Position numbers and translations under genes: made by a program. A model generated the notes under the pieces. That model made no database searches. It worked only from the letters and a program-made list of their open reading frames with translations, and was not told the origin of the DNA. From Candidatus Aenigmatarchaeota archaeon (lineage in GTDB: Archaea; Aenigmatarchaeota; Aenigmatarchaeia; QMZS01): a stretch of 64,000 nucleotides of DNA. Where the stretch lies: positions 1 through 64,000 of the forward strand of contig JAFGCN010000018.1 of NCBI GenBank assembly GCA_016932615.1. The letters are read 5' to 3'. This document shows, piece by piece, positions 17,585 through 26,507 of the stretch (its first letter is position 1; every line of letters starts with the position of its first letter).

Positions 17585-18940
17585 CTAGTTCCTCATGCTT
17601 GTAACGGGTGCAGGAAAGCGCCCGCCCCGCTTCATGAAATCCCTTGCGGAATAGGGGTTTACCTTCATTATGGGCGCCTCGCCCAAAAGCCCACCATAAT
17701 TGACCGACTCGCCCGCTTCCTTTCTGGGAACCGGAATCACCCTCACGGCAGTTGTCTTGTTGTTGATAATCCCGATTGCAAGCTCGTCTGCGATTATCGC
17801 GTTTATCGTTTCCTCAGGCGTGCTTCCGGGGATTGCAAACATATCAAGCCCCACAGAGCAGACTGCGGTAAGCGACTCAAGCTTGTCGAGCGTAAGCGCC
17901 CCTAGCTTTACCGCCTCTATCATCCCAAGGTCCTCGCTTACAGGTATGAAAGTGCCGCTAAGCCCACCTACATTTCCGCTCGCCATGGCGCCGCCCTTCT
18001 TGACAGCGTCCATCAAAAGCGCAAGTGCAAGAGTCGAGCCGTGAGTTCCTACCCGTTCGATGCCAAAGCGCTCGATTATCCTTGCAACGGAGTCGCCATT
18101 CGAGGTTGTCGAGGCAAGGGAAATGTCCACGACGCCAAAGGAAACCCCAAGGTTTCCTGCAAGCTCCCTCCCGACAAGCTCCCCACAGCGGGTAATCTTG
18201 AATACTGTCCTCTTTATCACCTCAGAAAGCTGCGTAAGGTCGCACTCCCGGTTTTTTTCCACCACGCTTCTTATTACTCCAGGCCCGCTGATTCCGACGT
18301 TAAGCGCCATGTCCGCTTCGCCCACTCCGTGAAAAGCGCCTGCCATGAAGGGATTGTCTTCGGGGGCATTTACAAACACCACGAATTTTGCGCACCCAAC
18401 TGCGTCCTTGCTCAGCGCAGCGGTTTTCTTCAGCATCCCCCCCAGCAGGTTAACCGCATCCAGGTTCATGCCACTGGTGTTCGTCCCGACATTAAGAAAA
18501 GAGCACACTCTTTCAGTTTTAGAAAGCACATCGGGCAGGGACTCGACAAGCATCCGGTCAGAGGGGGTCATCCCCTTTTGCACCAGGGCGCCAAAGCCAC
18601 CAATAAAGTCAATTCCAGCATCTTTTGCCGCCCTGTCCAGGGTTTCTGCCATCTGCAAAAACTTTTCTCTTTCGCAGTGGCCTTCCATTATCAGGCTGAC
18701 CGGGGTTACGGAAACCCTCTTGTTTACGATAGGTATCCCATACTTGGACTCCAGTTTCCTTGCCTCCTCAACTAGCTTTTTAGCGTTAGGGCAGACCTTG
18801 CCATACACTTTTTTCTTAAAATTCGCAAAGTCCGAATCGATGCAGTCCTTGAGATTTATGCCCAGAGTAACCGTGCGAATATCCAGGTTCTGGTGCAGTA
18901 TCATGCTGTTAGTTTCATACACCTCCTCGACTGTTATCAT
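17585..18940 (-). CDS. UPF0210 (DUF711) family protein
   Basis: A 451-aa protein of the UPF0210/DUF711 family, recognisable from [10 protein letters not shown] near the N-terminus, [32 protein letters not shown] and the Gly-rich [22 protein letters not shown] block. The family has a pyruvate-formate-lyase-like/ribonucleotide-reductase-like fold and is typically encoded next to an ACT-domain protein, as here (1-bp spacer). Its biochemical role is unknown. The gene is a stable core locus in many archaea and bacteria; the mobile-looking cassettes begin right after its stop codon. Confidence 0.92.
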   Translation of the reverse strand: MITVEEVYETNSMILHQNLDIRTVTLGINLKDCIDSDFANFKKKVYGKVCPNAKKLVEEARKLESKYGIPIVNKRVSVTPVSLIMEGHCEREKFLQMAETLDRAAKDAGIDFIGGFGALVQKGMTPSDRMLVESLPDVLSKTERVCSFLNVGTNTSGMNLDAVNLLGGMLKKTAALSKDAVGCAKFVVFVNAPEDNPFMAGAFHGVGEADMALNVGISGPGVIRSVVEKNRECDLTQLSEVIKRTVFKITRCGELVGRELAGNLGVSFGVVDISLASTTSNGDSVARIIERFGIERVGTHGSTLALALLMDAVKKGGAMASGNVGGLSGTFIPVSEDLGMIEAVKLGALTLDKLESLTAVCSVGLDMFAIPGSTPEETINAIIADELAIGIINNKTTAVRVIPVPRKEAGESVNYGGLLGEAPIMKVNPYSARDFMKRGGRFPAPVTSMRN

Positions 18941-18941
18941 A

Positions 18942-19220
18942 TTAAACCCTATGCATCATCTTGAAAATATTTTCATGCTGAAGCTGTACTTTTAGTCCCA
19001 TCTGAAGGCCAATAGACTCCAAATCCGCCCGGAGCTTTTCCATGGGAACTTTGCAGTCCTTCACGTCCACAAGCATGGTCATGACAAAGTACCCCTCTAC
19101 AACCTTCTGGCTTATGTCTTCGATATTGATGCCCTGCTCATACAGCAGGCCGGAAATCTTTGCGACAATCCCCTTTTTGTCCTCCCCAATTACAGTAATA
19201 AAAGACAACTCCTTGCCCAT
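18942..19220 (-). CDS. ACT-domain protein (UPF0237, GcvR-like)
   Basis: A 92-aa single ACT domain: [31 protein letters not shown] is the classical beta-alpha-beta with the ligand-binding DKxGI turn. The UPF0237 subgroup is nearly always paired with UPF0210, and the two genes are contiguous here. ACT domains bind small molecules such as amino acids, so it probably regulates the UPF0210 partner. The size equals the usual 88-92 aa. Confidence 0.93.
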   Translation of the reverse strand: MGKELSFITVIGEDKKGIVAKISGLLYEQGINIEDISQKVVEGYFVMTMLVDVKDCKVPMEKLRADLESIGLQMGLKVQLQHENIFKMMHRV

Positions 19221-19251
19221 AATTAAGATAGTATATATACGGAGTCTAGTT

Positions 19252-19560
19252 ATGAAACCATTACTCCTTGCGCTGCTTTTGATGCTGCCTGTAGTAATCG
19301 GGGGCTATATAATTTACAGCGAAACCGCAGAATGCAACCTTATCACCCGAGAAGGATGTGAAAACCTGCCTCCTGCCTGCGACGATGGAGATATTTTTTC
19401 GGAAAAAGATTGCACCTGTGTTCCCGACCCTTCCGGATGCAGCGGGCTTGATGAAGAATCCTGCGGCAAAAATCCCGACTGTTTCTCGTTTCAGAGAGGC
19501 GGCACATGCGCCTGCCCTTCGTGCGAAATTTACCTGAGTCACCAGTGCCTGCCAAAATAG
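19252..19560 (+). CDS. small Cys-rich secreted or membrane-anchored protein
   Basis: A 102-aa protein. The N-terminus is an uninterrupted hydrophobic segment (about residues 3-22, KPLLLALLLMLPVVIGGYII), acting as signal peptide or anchor. The exported remainder has 13 cysteines, including ACDDGD, CTCVP, CSGLDEESCG, CACPSCEIY, implying a disulfide-knotted domain. No family was recognised. It starts divergently from the ACT-domain gene, with TATA-like GTATATATAC just upstream, and precedes the VanX-like peptidase by 42 bp. Both may act outside the cell. Confidence 0.65.
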   Translation: MKPLLLALLLMLPVVIGGYIIYSETAECNLITREGCENLPPACDDGDIFSEKDCTCVPDPSGCSGLDEESCGKNPDCFSFQRGGTCACPSCEIYLSHQCLPK

Positions 19561-19601
19561 CACCCCCCGAGATTGCTTTTGAGTTAACCCCTAATATAAT
19601 T

Positions 19602-20252
19602 ATGGCGCACCTCATCCCCGACAAAGAGCTTGCAAAAGTCCCTTTAAGGGACAATGGCGAAAAAATGGTTTCTGTCAAAGATGCCTGCCCCAAAATCGCA
19701 ATACGGCTTGGTCATTACATCAGAAAGGAAGGCAGGAAATTCTGCGAGGATGCGTGCCTGGTGAGAGAAAGTGTGGCGGAAAAGCTAAACCTTGCGCAGT
19801 CCCTCTTGCCAAACGGCCATCGCCTGCTTCTTCGCTGCGGATACCGTCCGCTTTCCATACAGATAAAAAGGTACAATTGGATGGAAAATAAACTAAAAAA
19901 GAAGCACCCTGACTGGAGCAAGGAAAAGCTAAAAGTGGAAACGGGCAAGTGTGTTGCGCCCCTCGACATAGTTCCTCCGCACTCGACTGGCGGGGCAGTT
20001 GACGTATCCATAATCGGGCCTGACGGGCGCCGGCTTGACATGGGGTCTCAACTGGGAAGGTTTACAGAAAAAACATACACCTGCTCAAAAAAGATTTCCA
20101 CCGAAGGGATAAAAAACCGGAAGATCCTTATAAGGGTAATGAAAAAGGCGGGCTTTGTCAATTACCCTACAGAATACTGGCACTGGTCCTACGGCGACCA
20201 GTACTGGGCAGCCATTCTGAAGAAGAAACACTCCATTTACAAAGGATTATAG
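19602..20252 (+). CDS. VanX/DdpX-like D-alanyl-D-alanine dipeptidase (M15)
   Basis: A 216-aa protein from the ATG at 19602; a longer reading would overlap the preceding gene. Zinc ligands are PPHSTGGAVDVSI (SxHxxGxAxD, first His and Asp) and EYWHWSYGD (ExWH, catalytic Glu and third ligand His). LRCGYRPLSIQ matches the substrate-anchoring Arg region. M15D enzymes cleave D-Ala-D-Ala. Archaea lack murein, so the in vivo substrate may be a scavenged bacterial wall peptide or another dipeptide. No signal peptide is visible, suggesting the enzyme is cytosolic. Confidence 0.9.
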   Translation: MAHLIPDKELAKVPLRDNGEKMVSVKDACPKIAIRLGHYIRKEGRKFCEDACLVRESVAEKLNLAQSLLPNGHRLLLRCGYRPLSIQIKRYNWMENKLKKKHPDWSKEKLKVETGKCVAPLDIVPPHSTGGAVDVSIIGPDGRRLDMGSQLGRFTEKTYTCSKKISTEGIKNRKILIRVMKKAGFVNYPTEYWHWSYGDQYWAAILKKKHSIYKGL

Positions 20253-20274
20253 ATATAGAGACAAATATAGAATT

Positions 20275-21537
20275 ATGAACGAAGTCGAGATATTCCTGCG
20301 GCTCATTCTTGCAATCGGAATCGGCGCCCTGGTGGGAACAGAAAGGGAAAAGTTTGCCAAAAAAAGGGATGAGTATGTCTTTGGGGGGATAAGGACATTC
20401 ATATTAATTTCCCTGCTGGGAGCACTTTCCGGAATTTTCGCGCTTGAAGGAAATTTCGCCGTTTTCGCACTTGCCTTTCTTGCAACTTCTGCCCTTGTTG
20501 CCATAAGCTACCATTATTCAACAAAGCTCAGCGGAGGAAAAAGCATGGGGCTTGCAGGCGAAATTGGCGCTCTTCTTGTCTTCATTCTGGGACATTTTGT
20601 TTTCACGGACCACCTCATCCTATCAGTAGCGCTATCCATACTGATTGCAACTGTCCTCTACCTTAAGGAAAAGTTGCATAAAACACTGCAGAGTATCAGC
20701 GAGGAGGAGGTTTACGGAACGCTTGCCTTTGCCATAATCGCCTTTGTGGTTCTTCCATTTCTTCCAAACCAGGCATACGGGCCGCTTGAGGTCCTAAACC
20801 CCTACACAATCTGGCTGATGGTTGTTCTTATCTGCGCAATCGGGTATATCGGCTACCTTCTAACGCGGATTTTCGGCTCAAGAAATGGAATAGGCCTCAC
20901 CGGATTTTTGGGTGGGCTTGTCTCAAGCACTGCCGTAACCCTGGCCATGGCTGAAAAGTCAAAGGATGAAAAAAACAAGACGCCGGCAAATATGCTCGTG
21001 CTTGGGGCAGTGGTTGCAAATACGGTTATGTTTATCAGAGTCGCTACCGCGGTGCTAATTGTCAACAGTTCCCTTTTGCCCGCTCTTCTCCCAGCGCTCC
21101 TTGTGATGGGGATTGTTGGCATTATTTTTGCCGGCCTTCTCTGGCAGTCTTCAGGGAAATCCTGCTGCGAAACTGAAGTTGAGCATAAAAGCCCCTTCCG
21201 GCTTGAGCCCGCCCTGACGTTTGGCGCCTTTTTCGCGGTTGTCCTTTTCGGCCTGAAAGCAGCCCAGGTGTATTTTGGAAGCGCAGGGATTTACCTTGCA
21301 AGCGTCCTTTCGGGTTTCATCGATGTTGATGCAGTCACATTGTCTATGGCGACAATTGCAGGAAATGGCCTCACTGCCGAAATTGCTGCTTCAGCCATAA
21401 TCCTTGCTGTAATGAGCAACACGATGATCAAGCTTGGCTACGCCTTTTTCTTTGGCTCAAGGGAATTTTCAAAGAAGCTCGGCCTCATCATGGGAATCAT
21501 GATAGCCCTCGGACTTCTGGCGGTTTTCATGCTCTAG
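20275..21537 (+). CDS. MgtC/SapB-DUF4010 family membrane protein
   Basis: A 420-aa polytopic membrane protein with about 11-12 helices. The N-terminus LRLILAIGIGALVGTEREK is the MgtC signature (GxxxGxERE), and GIRTFILISLLGALSG is the conserved second block. The later TGFLGGLVSSTAVTLAMAEKS and FIDVDAVTLSMA blocks are the DUF4010 half. The function is unknown; the MgtC half is linked to Mg2+ or membrane-potential homeostasis in bacteria. It follows the VanX-like gene by 22 bp with a TATA-like stretch, so it may be transcribed separately. Confidence 0.88.
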   Translation: MNEVEIFLRLILAIGIGALVGTEREKFAKKRDEYVFGGIRTFILISLLGALSGIFALEGNFAVFALAFLATSALVAISYHYSTKLSGGKSMGLAGEIGALLVFILGHFVFTDHLILSVALSILIATVLYLKEKLHKTLQSISEEEVYGTLAFAIIAFVVLPFLPNQAYGPLEVLNPYTIWLMVVLICAIGYIGYLLTRIFGSRNGIGLTGFLGGLVSSTAVTLAMAEKSKDEKNKTPANMLVLGAVVANTVMFIRVATAVLIVNSSLLPALLPALLVMGIVGIIFAGLLWQSSGKSCCETEVEHKSPFRLEPALTFGAFFAVVLFGLKAAQVYFGSAGIYLASVLSGFIDVDAVTLSMATIAGNGLTAEIAASAIILAVMSNTMIKLGYAFFFGSREFSKKLGLIMGIMIALGLLAVFML

Positions 21538-21574
21538 GCCTTTGTAAGCCCCCCTTTTCAATCATATCCCTGCG

Positions 21575-22441
21575 TCAGATAAAAACCGCCAAGGCAATGC
21601 TTGAAAAAATTGCAAGCGCTGCGCCAAGGTACTGGTGCCCGTTTATTTTTTCCCTATTCAGCCACACTCCCAGAAACAAAGCAACTGCAGGGTAGCTTTC
21701 CGTAATGGCCGTGACAATACCGACGCTTTCACCAAAAACCGCAAAAGAATAAAAAATCCAGGCAGCAGTGTCGATTATGCCCATTCCCAGCAAAAACCAC
21801 CTAAACCGGGAGGCGTTCTTAACAAACCGAGGGAACTCTCCCCTCCGGTAAATTAGCGTAAGGCAGAATAGCGTAAGTATCAGCCACGGAGCCCAGACCG
21901 CCATAATAGGGGATATTGCCCGTGAAGTGGCGGAAGTCAGGAAGTTAATAAATCCCATCCCAATTGCGCCAATAACCGCCAAAATCACCCCTTTTTCCCA
22001 GCGGATGGCCCAATGTGAAAAAGACTTAGTCGCTACGAGCAAAATTCCGGCAAATATAAGGCCCACCATGAAAATCTGCATTGGTGCCAATACCTCATTG
22101 AAAAATAGGTACCCAAGCATTATCGTGATGGGAAGCTCAATCTCCATCAAAATGTCTACCGTGGAAAGCTTTGCCACACGTAAAGCTTCACAGTCAAACA
22201 TCGCAGCCACAAAGGTCAGGACTCCAAGCACCAAAATTAAAGCAAGGTTAGAGGCAGAAAATATAAGGCCAAAATCCCGGATGACAAGCGGAAAAAGAGA
22301 GACAGTTCCAACGATTCCGATAACTGCAAGGGACTCTAGATTTCCAATTTTTCTTGTTGATTTTTGTACCAGAAAATCGGCAACAGCCCAGCACAGCATT
22401 GCGGAGAACGCAGCAACCAGCACACCGGTCTCCAGAGCCAT
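21575..22441 (-). CDS. EamA/DMT-superfamily transporter
   Basis: A 288-aa protein with ten predicted helices arranged as two EamA repeats. The first repeat ends with the conserved LGYLFFNEVLAPMQIFMVGLIFAGILLV; the second ends with ALFLGVWLNREKINGHQYLGAALAIFSSIAL, both matching the E-x(5,8)-Q/H-xxG pattern of drug/metabolite exporters. The substrate is unknown. It is convergent with the MgtC-like gene. Confidence 0.9.
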   Translation of the reverse strand: MALETGVLVAAFSAMLCWAVADFLVQKSTRKIGNLESLAVIGIVGTVSLFPLVIRDFGLIFSASNLALILVLGVLTFVAAMFDCEALRVAKLSTVDILMEIELPITIMLGYLFFNEVLAPMQIFMVGLIFAGILLVATKSFSHWAIRWEKGVILAVIGAIGMGFINFLTSATSRAISPIMAVWAPWLILTLFCLTLIYRRGEFPRFVKNASRFRWFLLGMGIIDTAAWIFYSFAVFGESVGIVTAITESYPAVALFLGVWLNREKINGHQYLGAALAIFSSIALAVFI

Positions 22442-22707
22442 ACATAACTATTACAGAGAGATTTAATAAACCTCTGCCCATCTAAACTAAATATCTATTT
22501 TTTCCGGAGCACAAAAAGAAAATGCCTGCATCGACCCGCACAAAGCGAAGCGAGACATTATTCAAAATAATTGAACATAGAGTCTAAAAAACAAAAATTA
22601 TTTGATATTCAAATGAGCATTAGGCAAACCTAAAATATCCGCATGCGTTACGTATTTCATCGGTGATGCAAAGGCGAAACGCTTTTATAATATCACCAAG
22701 TTTTGTT

Positions 22708-22887
22708 ATGGAAGAAGAAAATAAAAGAATGGATGAGACGTCAGAAACACCTTCAGAAAAAACGGCAGAAGAATCCTCTGAGGGGAATCCTGTAAGTCAG
22801 ACAGAAGAGACTTCGGAAACGTCAGAAAGCCAAACGGAAGAGAAAAAAGAGGCTGTCGAAGACAGCCAAGAAACTGCTTCAATTTAA
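22708..22887 (+). CDS. small acidic low-complexity protein
   Basis: A 59-aa protein composed almost entirely of Glu, Ser, Thr, Lys and Gln, predicted disordered. The A/T box TTTTATAATATC lies about 25 nt upstream, and a T-rich run at 22910-22926 follows the stop, so it has the outline of a small independent transcription unit. No family is recognisable. An in-frame ATG at 22663 precedes the promoter-like box and was not used. Low-complexity composition means a chance open frame cannot be excluded. Confidence 0.45.
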   Translation: MEEENKRMDETSETPSEKTAEESSEGNPVSQTEETSETSESQTEEKKEAVEDSQETASI

Positions 22888-23019
22888 GAAAAACAATTTC
22901 TGAAAATTAACTTTTTTATTTTTTTGTGTTTCATTCCACCCTGTGAAGAAAAACTACACTCTACTAAGAGCCCGGTTTCAGGCAGGAAGTTGATTTATAA
23001 AATTCCGGAGAATCAATAT

Positions 23020-23937
23020 ATGGAGCAAAAGAGCATTTTGTTCGTCTGCACTGGAAACACTTTCCGAAGCGCGATTGCCGAGCAGTCATTCAGGAAGTAT
23101 CTCAACGATAACAACATCCCAGGATGGAAGGTAGGTTCCGCAGGAATAATCGCAAGAAAAGATTCGATGGACCCAAAAACAGTAAGCTCACTTGAAATGC
23201 TTGGCGTCTCCAGCATCAAGCACAGGCAAAAAAAGCTGACCCGGAAGATGCTAAAGCGCCACGACATAATTGTCGCCATGGCTGAAAATCATGCAGAATT
23301 CATAAAGACAAAGCTCGGATTCAGCCGGGTTCTTCTATTTAATGAGCTGGCCACCAACAAAAAGACCTCTGTTCTGGACATTCAGGACGAGGTAAAGGAT
23401 TACAGGACAAACCGCAGGGCGGTGGAAAGGAAAATCGAAAAGACGGCCTGCCACATTTTCAGAAACATTCCAAATCTTTTCAAAAACGCCTCCGAAAGGT
23501 ACTACCTGTTTTCCGACTTTGTCGATGGGTACAAGACCCACCGAAACGGGTTTCCCTTCATACGACTCCACGAAACAAAAAACACGGTCTCGTTTATGTC
23601 CATAAACATCCCTTCAAAGGAGGACGGGCACATCCTGATTATTCCAAAGAAAAGATACCCCGACCTTTCGGAGATTCCAAAGAACGTCCTAAATGAGCTT
23701 TCCCTATCAATCCAGCAGATAGGCGCTGCCATAAGCAAAAACCATGGCGGCTACAACCTCCTCCTGAACAATGGCATAGAAGCCGGGCAGTGGATATACC
23801 ACACACACTTCCACATCGTCCCAAGAAAATACAATGATGGGATAAAAATAGAAGTCTGGAAGCACCAGAACATTTCAATTAAAAAATTTATCTATTTGAA
23901 CCGGCGGCTCAGGCGCCAAATTCAGTCTGCCGGATAA
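23020..23937 (+). CDS. fusion of low-molecular-weight protein tyrosine phosphatase and HIT domain
   Basis: A 305-aa two-domain protein. Residues 1-150 form an LMW-PTP domain: the phosphate loop VCTGNTFRSA contains Cys10 and Arg16 (CX5R) directly after the first beta strand, with DIQDEVKD as the likely DP-loop equivalent. Residues about 165-275 form a HIT domain ending in HTHFHIV (His261, 263, 265), the HxHxH nucleotide-phosphate hydrolase/transferase motif. No frameshift separates them. The start at 23020 places the P-loop at the usual distance from the N-terminus; an ATG at 22924 would add 32 unrelated residues. Substrates are unknown. Confidence 0.87.
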   Translation: MEQKSILFVCTGNTFRSAIAEQSFRKYLNDNNIPGWKVGSAGIIARKDSMDPKTVSSLEMLGVSSIKHRQKKLTRKMLKRHDIIVAMAENHAEFIKTKLGFSRVLLFNELATNKKTSVLDIQDEVKDYRTNRRAVERKIEKTACHIFRNIPNLFKNASERYYLFSDFVDGYKTHRNGFPFIRLHETKNTVSFMSINIPSKEDGHILIIPKKRYPDLSEIPKNVLNELSLSIQQIGAAISKNHGGYNLLLNNGIEAGQWIYHTHFHIVPRKYNDGIKIEVWKHQNISIKKFIYLNRRLRRQIQSAG

Positions 23938-23979
23938 GCCCGGTAAAAACCCTCCTCCCCTATCCTAGCAATACATATT

Positions 23980-24651
23980 ATGCTAAAGGTTATTGCTTTC
24001 GACTGGGATGATGTCATAACGCTTGGCGCCAAGGATGGTTATACCCGGTGCTACCATGAAACCCTGCAGGAACTTGGCGTAATCCTAAAACCCAAAGAAG
24101 AGAAAGCTCGGATTATGGCCAGATGGAGCGAGCCGCACAGGGAAAAATTCGGGAAGCTCCTGAAGGAAAATCCAACCCTACTGGATAAAGCTTGCAGAAT
24201 ATATGAAGAGAAGCTTCTTGGGGACACTTTTGTCAAAAACCTATCGTTAGTAAGTGGAGTAAACAAACTGCTCGAACGGCTCAGCAAAAAATACATACTT
24301 TGTGTTGCTACTGGCCAGCACCCGTACCTGCTGAAAAACAAGGTGATTCCTAAGTTTAGCATCCCAAATGTTTTCAGCCAGATTGTATCTTCCTACGAAA
24401 TCAACGACCCCGACAAGCACAAGCCGCATCCACATATCCTGAACCTGATTATGGAAAAGCAGAAAGTCCTGCCCGAAGAGATGATTTTTGTTGGGGACGC
24501 AAAGGGAGATGTACAGGCCGCCCGTGCAGCCGGCGTCGAGCCAGTTGTCGTCCTGACCGGCCACCTTACAAAAAGCCAGGCAGAAGAGCTTGGCGTCAGG
24601 CATATAATACAAGACGTCACAAAGCTAGAGGCAGTCCTCCCGAAAATCTAA
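23980..24651 (+). CDS. HAD-superfamily hydrolase
   Basis: A 223-aa HAD phosphatase: FDWDDVIT (nucleophile and acid/base Asp), CVATGQHPY (motif II Thr), KPHPHILNLIMEKQ (motif III Lys) and IFVGDAKGDVQAARAAG (motif IV GDxxxD). The helical cap between motifs I and II matches phosphoglycolate-phosphatase-like enzymes. The substrate cannot be inferred. It starts 42 bp after the phosphatase-HIT gene. Confidence 0.92.
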   Translation: MLKVIAFDWDDVITLGAKDGYTRCYHETLQELGVILKPKEEKARIMARWSEPHREKFGKLLKENPTLLDKACRIYEEKLLGDTFVKNLSLVSGVNKLLERLSKKYILCVATGQHPYLLKNKVIPKFSIPNVFSQIVSSYEINDPDKHKPHPHILNLIMEKQKVLPEEMIFVGDAKGDVQAARAAGVEPVVVLTGHLTKSQAEELGVRHIIQDVTKLEAVLPKI

Positions 24652-24700
24652 AATGGCCCTTAGTGTATGGCTTTTTCAAGGAATTACCCCCGACAGACCT

Positions 24701-26458
24701 CTATGCTGATTTACTCTCAGGCCCAGCCCCATAATATCCCTGCCATAGGCCGCTAAAGAAAGCCGCCGCATTTTCACCCAGAGAAACCGTATTGTACCCG
24801 CCCTCCTGAACAACAAGAGTAGGAATCCGAAGCGAGCCAATCAAAAGCCCAAGCTCCCGGAAATCTTTTGATTCAAACTTCCAGCTTCCGGTAGGGTCAT
24901 TTTTCGAAGTGTCAAAACCCAAAGCCACCACCAGATGGTCTGGGGCAAACCGGGAAATCCTCTTCAATGCTTTTTCGAGAAAACCACGGTACTCTTCAAA
25001 AGACAGGTCTTCCTTCAGGGGAAAATTTAAGTTGTGCCCCTTACCCAGCCCTTCCCCTTTTTCCTCTGCAAAACCTGAAAAGTACGGGTAGGCAAAACTC
25101 GGGTGGCCGTGAAGGGAAATTGTCAGGACGTCTTTTCGGCCATAAAATATTACCTGCTGCCCGTTTCCGTGGTGGTAATCTATATCGAGAATTGCAACCT
25201 TTCCCGCCTTGCTAAGGTAATTTGCAGCAATTGCTGCTGAGTTAAGGTAACAAAACCCGCCAAAGGACTTTTTCTCCACATGGTGGCCTGGCGGCCTTGT
25301 CAGGGCATAAGCAAGCCCGCCATTAAGGTTCACCAGCTTCGCTCCAGTAAGGGCAGAATTAACCGCGCTTCTGGCTGCGATAAAAGCGTTGCGGTTTAGC
25401 GGGGTAAAAGTGTCTATGCAGTAATACCCTGCCCTTATGTCCAGGTCCTTTGGCTTTTTCACGCTGTTTCTTATAGGGAAGACATAGGGGTAAATTGATT
25501 TTTCGGGTGGAGTATCGATGCAAATCTTCTTGAGATACCGGAAGAACTCGGGAGAATGGACTTCGAGAATGTGCCTGTCGGAAAAAACTTCTCTAGGAAA
25601 TTTCCTGAAAAGAGGCATCTTTTCAATAGACGCAAGTATGCTCCTAATCCTTACCGGAGACTCGACGTACCCCCTTTCAGGCACGTGATGGAGCTTATGG
25701 TCCTCGTTTACTATCAGGGCAATTTTCTTTCTCTCCGGGACCTGCTGGTGATAGTCCTTGGAAGGCGTGCTGTACTTGTAGCTCCTTAGCCGGACTGGAT
25801 CTTCAGAGAATGAGGAGAGCACCATTTCATTGTACTTCGTGCCGCAGAGGTGCTCGTATTTTCTTTCAAGGATTCCCCTTACAACTTCCCTTGCGAAGTC
25901 CCTTGAAAGAGGCCTTCCGCTGTCCAGGTCATCATATACCAGGTAAGGGGGATTTTCCGGCTTTTTCGGGTTTACTGGAGTCTCATACTTAGTGCCTGCT
26001 ATGGGCCTTGCGCCATACCTTTCATAAAACTTCAGGCGGGAAATATTCTGCCTCAGGATTTTAGGGTCAGAGCAAAGCTTAGGGTCATCCGGCAGGCACT
26101 CAAAAAAAAGCCCCTTGCAATTGCGTATTTTCGCCTCTTTTCTTATGACAGAATAAAGCGCGCCGCCGATCCCACGGCCGCCGTACTTCGGGTTTATTCC
26201 CATGAAGTCAAGGTAGCAAAAGCTGATTTTGGGAAAATAGGACAGGATTGCAAAGCCCCGAAGGTTTCCCCTTATTCCCTCCACGACAAAAAGTATGGAC
26301 CTAAAACCGTACTTTTCGGGGTGATTTAGCGCAAGGGCAATCTCTTCGGCCTTCTCCTTCTCCAGAGGGAAAAGGGCAAGCATAAGCGCTCGAACATCCC
26401 CAATAATTTTCTTGCTCCGTTTTGAAGTGCCGTCATGGATTTTCCTTATCCTTATCAT
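24701..26458 (-). CDS. fusion of GNAT acetyltransferase and HDAC-family deacetylase
   Basis: A 585-aa protein from the ATG at 26458; a longer frame would overlap the upstream gene by 50 bp. Residues 1-170 are a GNAT domain with the acetyl-CoA loop KYGGRGIGGALY (91-102) and NISRLKFYERYGARPI (motif B). Residues 245-580 form an arginase-fold deacetylase: RPPGHHVEKK (His pair 392-393), GGFCYLNSAAIAA, DIDYHHGNGQQ (zinc ligands near 425-430), LGFDTSKNDPTGSW (Asp ligand about 516) and QEGGYN. The GFDTxxxDPxG form is closer to acetylpolyamine amidohydrolases than to histone deacetylases. One chain therefore may add and remove acetyl groups. Confidence 0.88.
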   Translation of the reverse strand: MIRIRKIHDGTSKRSKKIIGDVRALMLALFPLEKEKAEEIALALNHPEKYGFRSILFVVEGIRGNLRGFAILSYFPKISFCYLDFMGINPKYGGRGIGGALYSVIRKEAKIRNCKGLFFECLPDDPKLCSDPKILRQNISRLKFYERYGARPIAGTKYETPVNPKKPENPPYLVYDDLDSGRPLSRDFAREVVRGILERKYEHLCGTKYNEMVLSSFSEDPVRLRSYKYSTPSKDYHQQVPERKKIALIVNEDHKLHHVPERGYVESPVRIRSILASIEKMPLFRKFPREVFSDRHILEVHSPEFFRYLKKICIDTPPEKSIYPYVFPIRNSVKKPKDLDIRAGYYCIDTFTPLNRNAFIAARSAVNSALTGAKLVNLNGGLAYALTRPPGHHVEKKSFGGFCYLNSAAIAANYLSKAGKVAILDIDYHHGNGQQVIFYGRKDVLTISLHGHPSFAYPYFSGFAEEKGEGLGKGHNLNFPLKEDLSFEEYRGFLEKALKRISRFAPDHLVVALGFDTSKNDPTGSWKFESKDFRELGLLIGSLRIPTLVVQEGGYNTVSLGENAAAFFSGLWQGYYGAGPESKSA

Positions 26459-26507
26459 AACATAGACTGGAAGAGTTGGATATAATGTTTCGGGTGTTGC
26501 TAAAAAC

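Noticed and set aside
13531-17590. Classical integron with intI
   Set aside because: The recombinase lacks the extra segment typical of IntI between the Lys and His-x-x-Arg motifs, gene orientation is not standard, and only three repeat units exist. Kept only as an analogy in the findings.
22442-22707. Possible RNA gene in the 266-bp A/T-rich gap before the acidic protein
   Set aside because: No conserved stem or tRNA-like feature was recognised; only short palindromes (for example around 22560-22615) and promoter-like A/T runs are visible.
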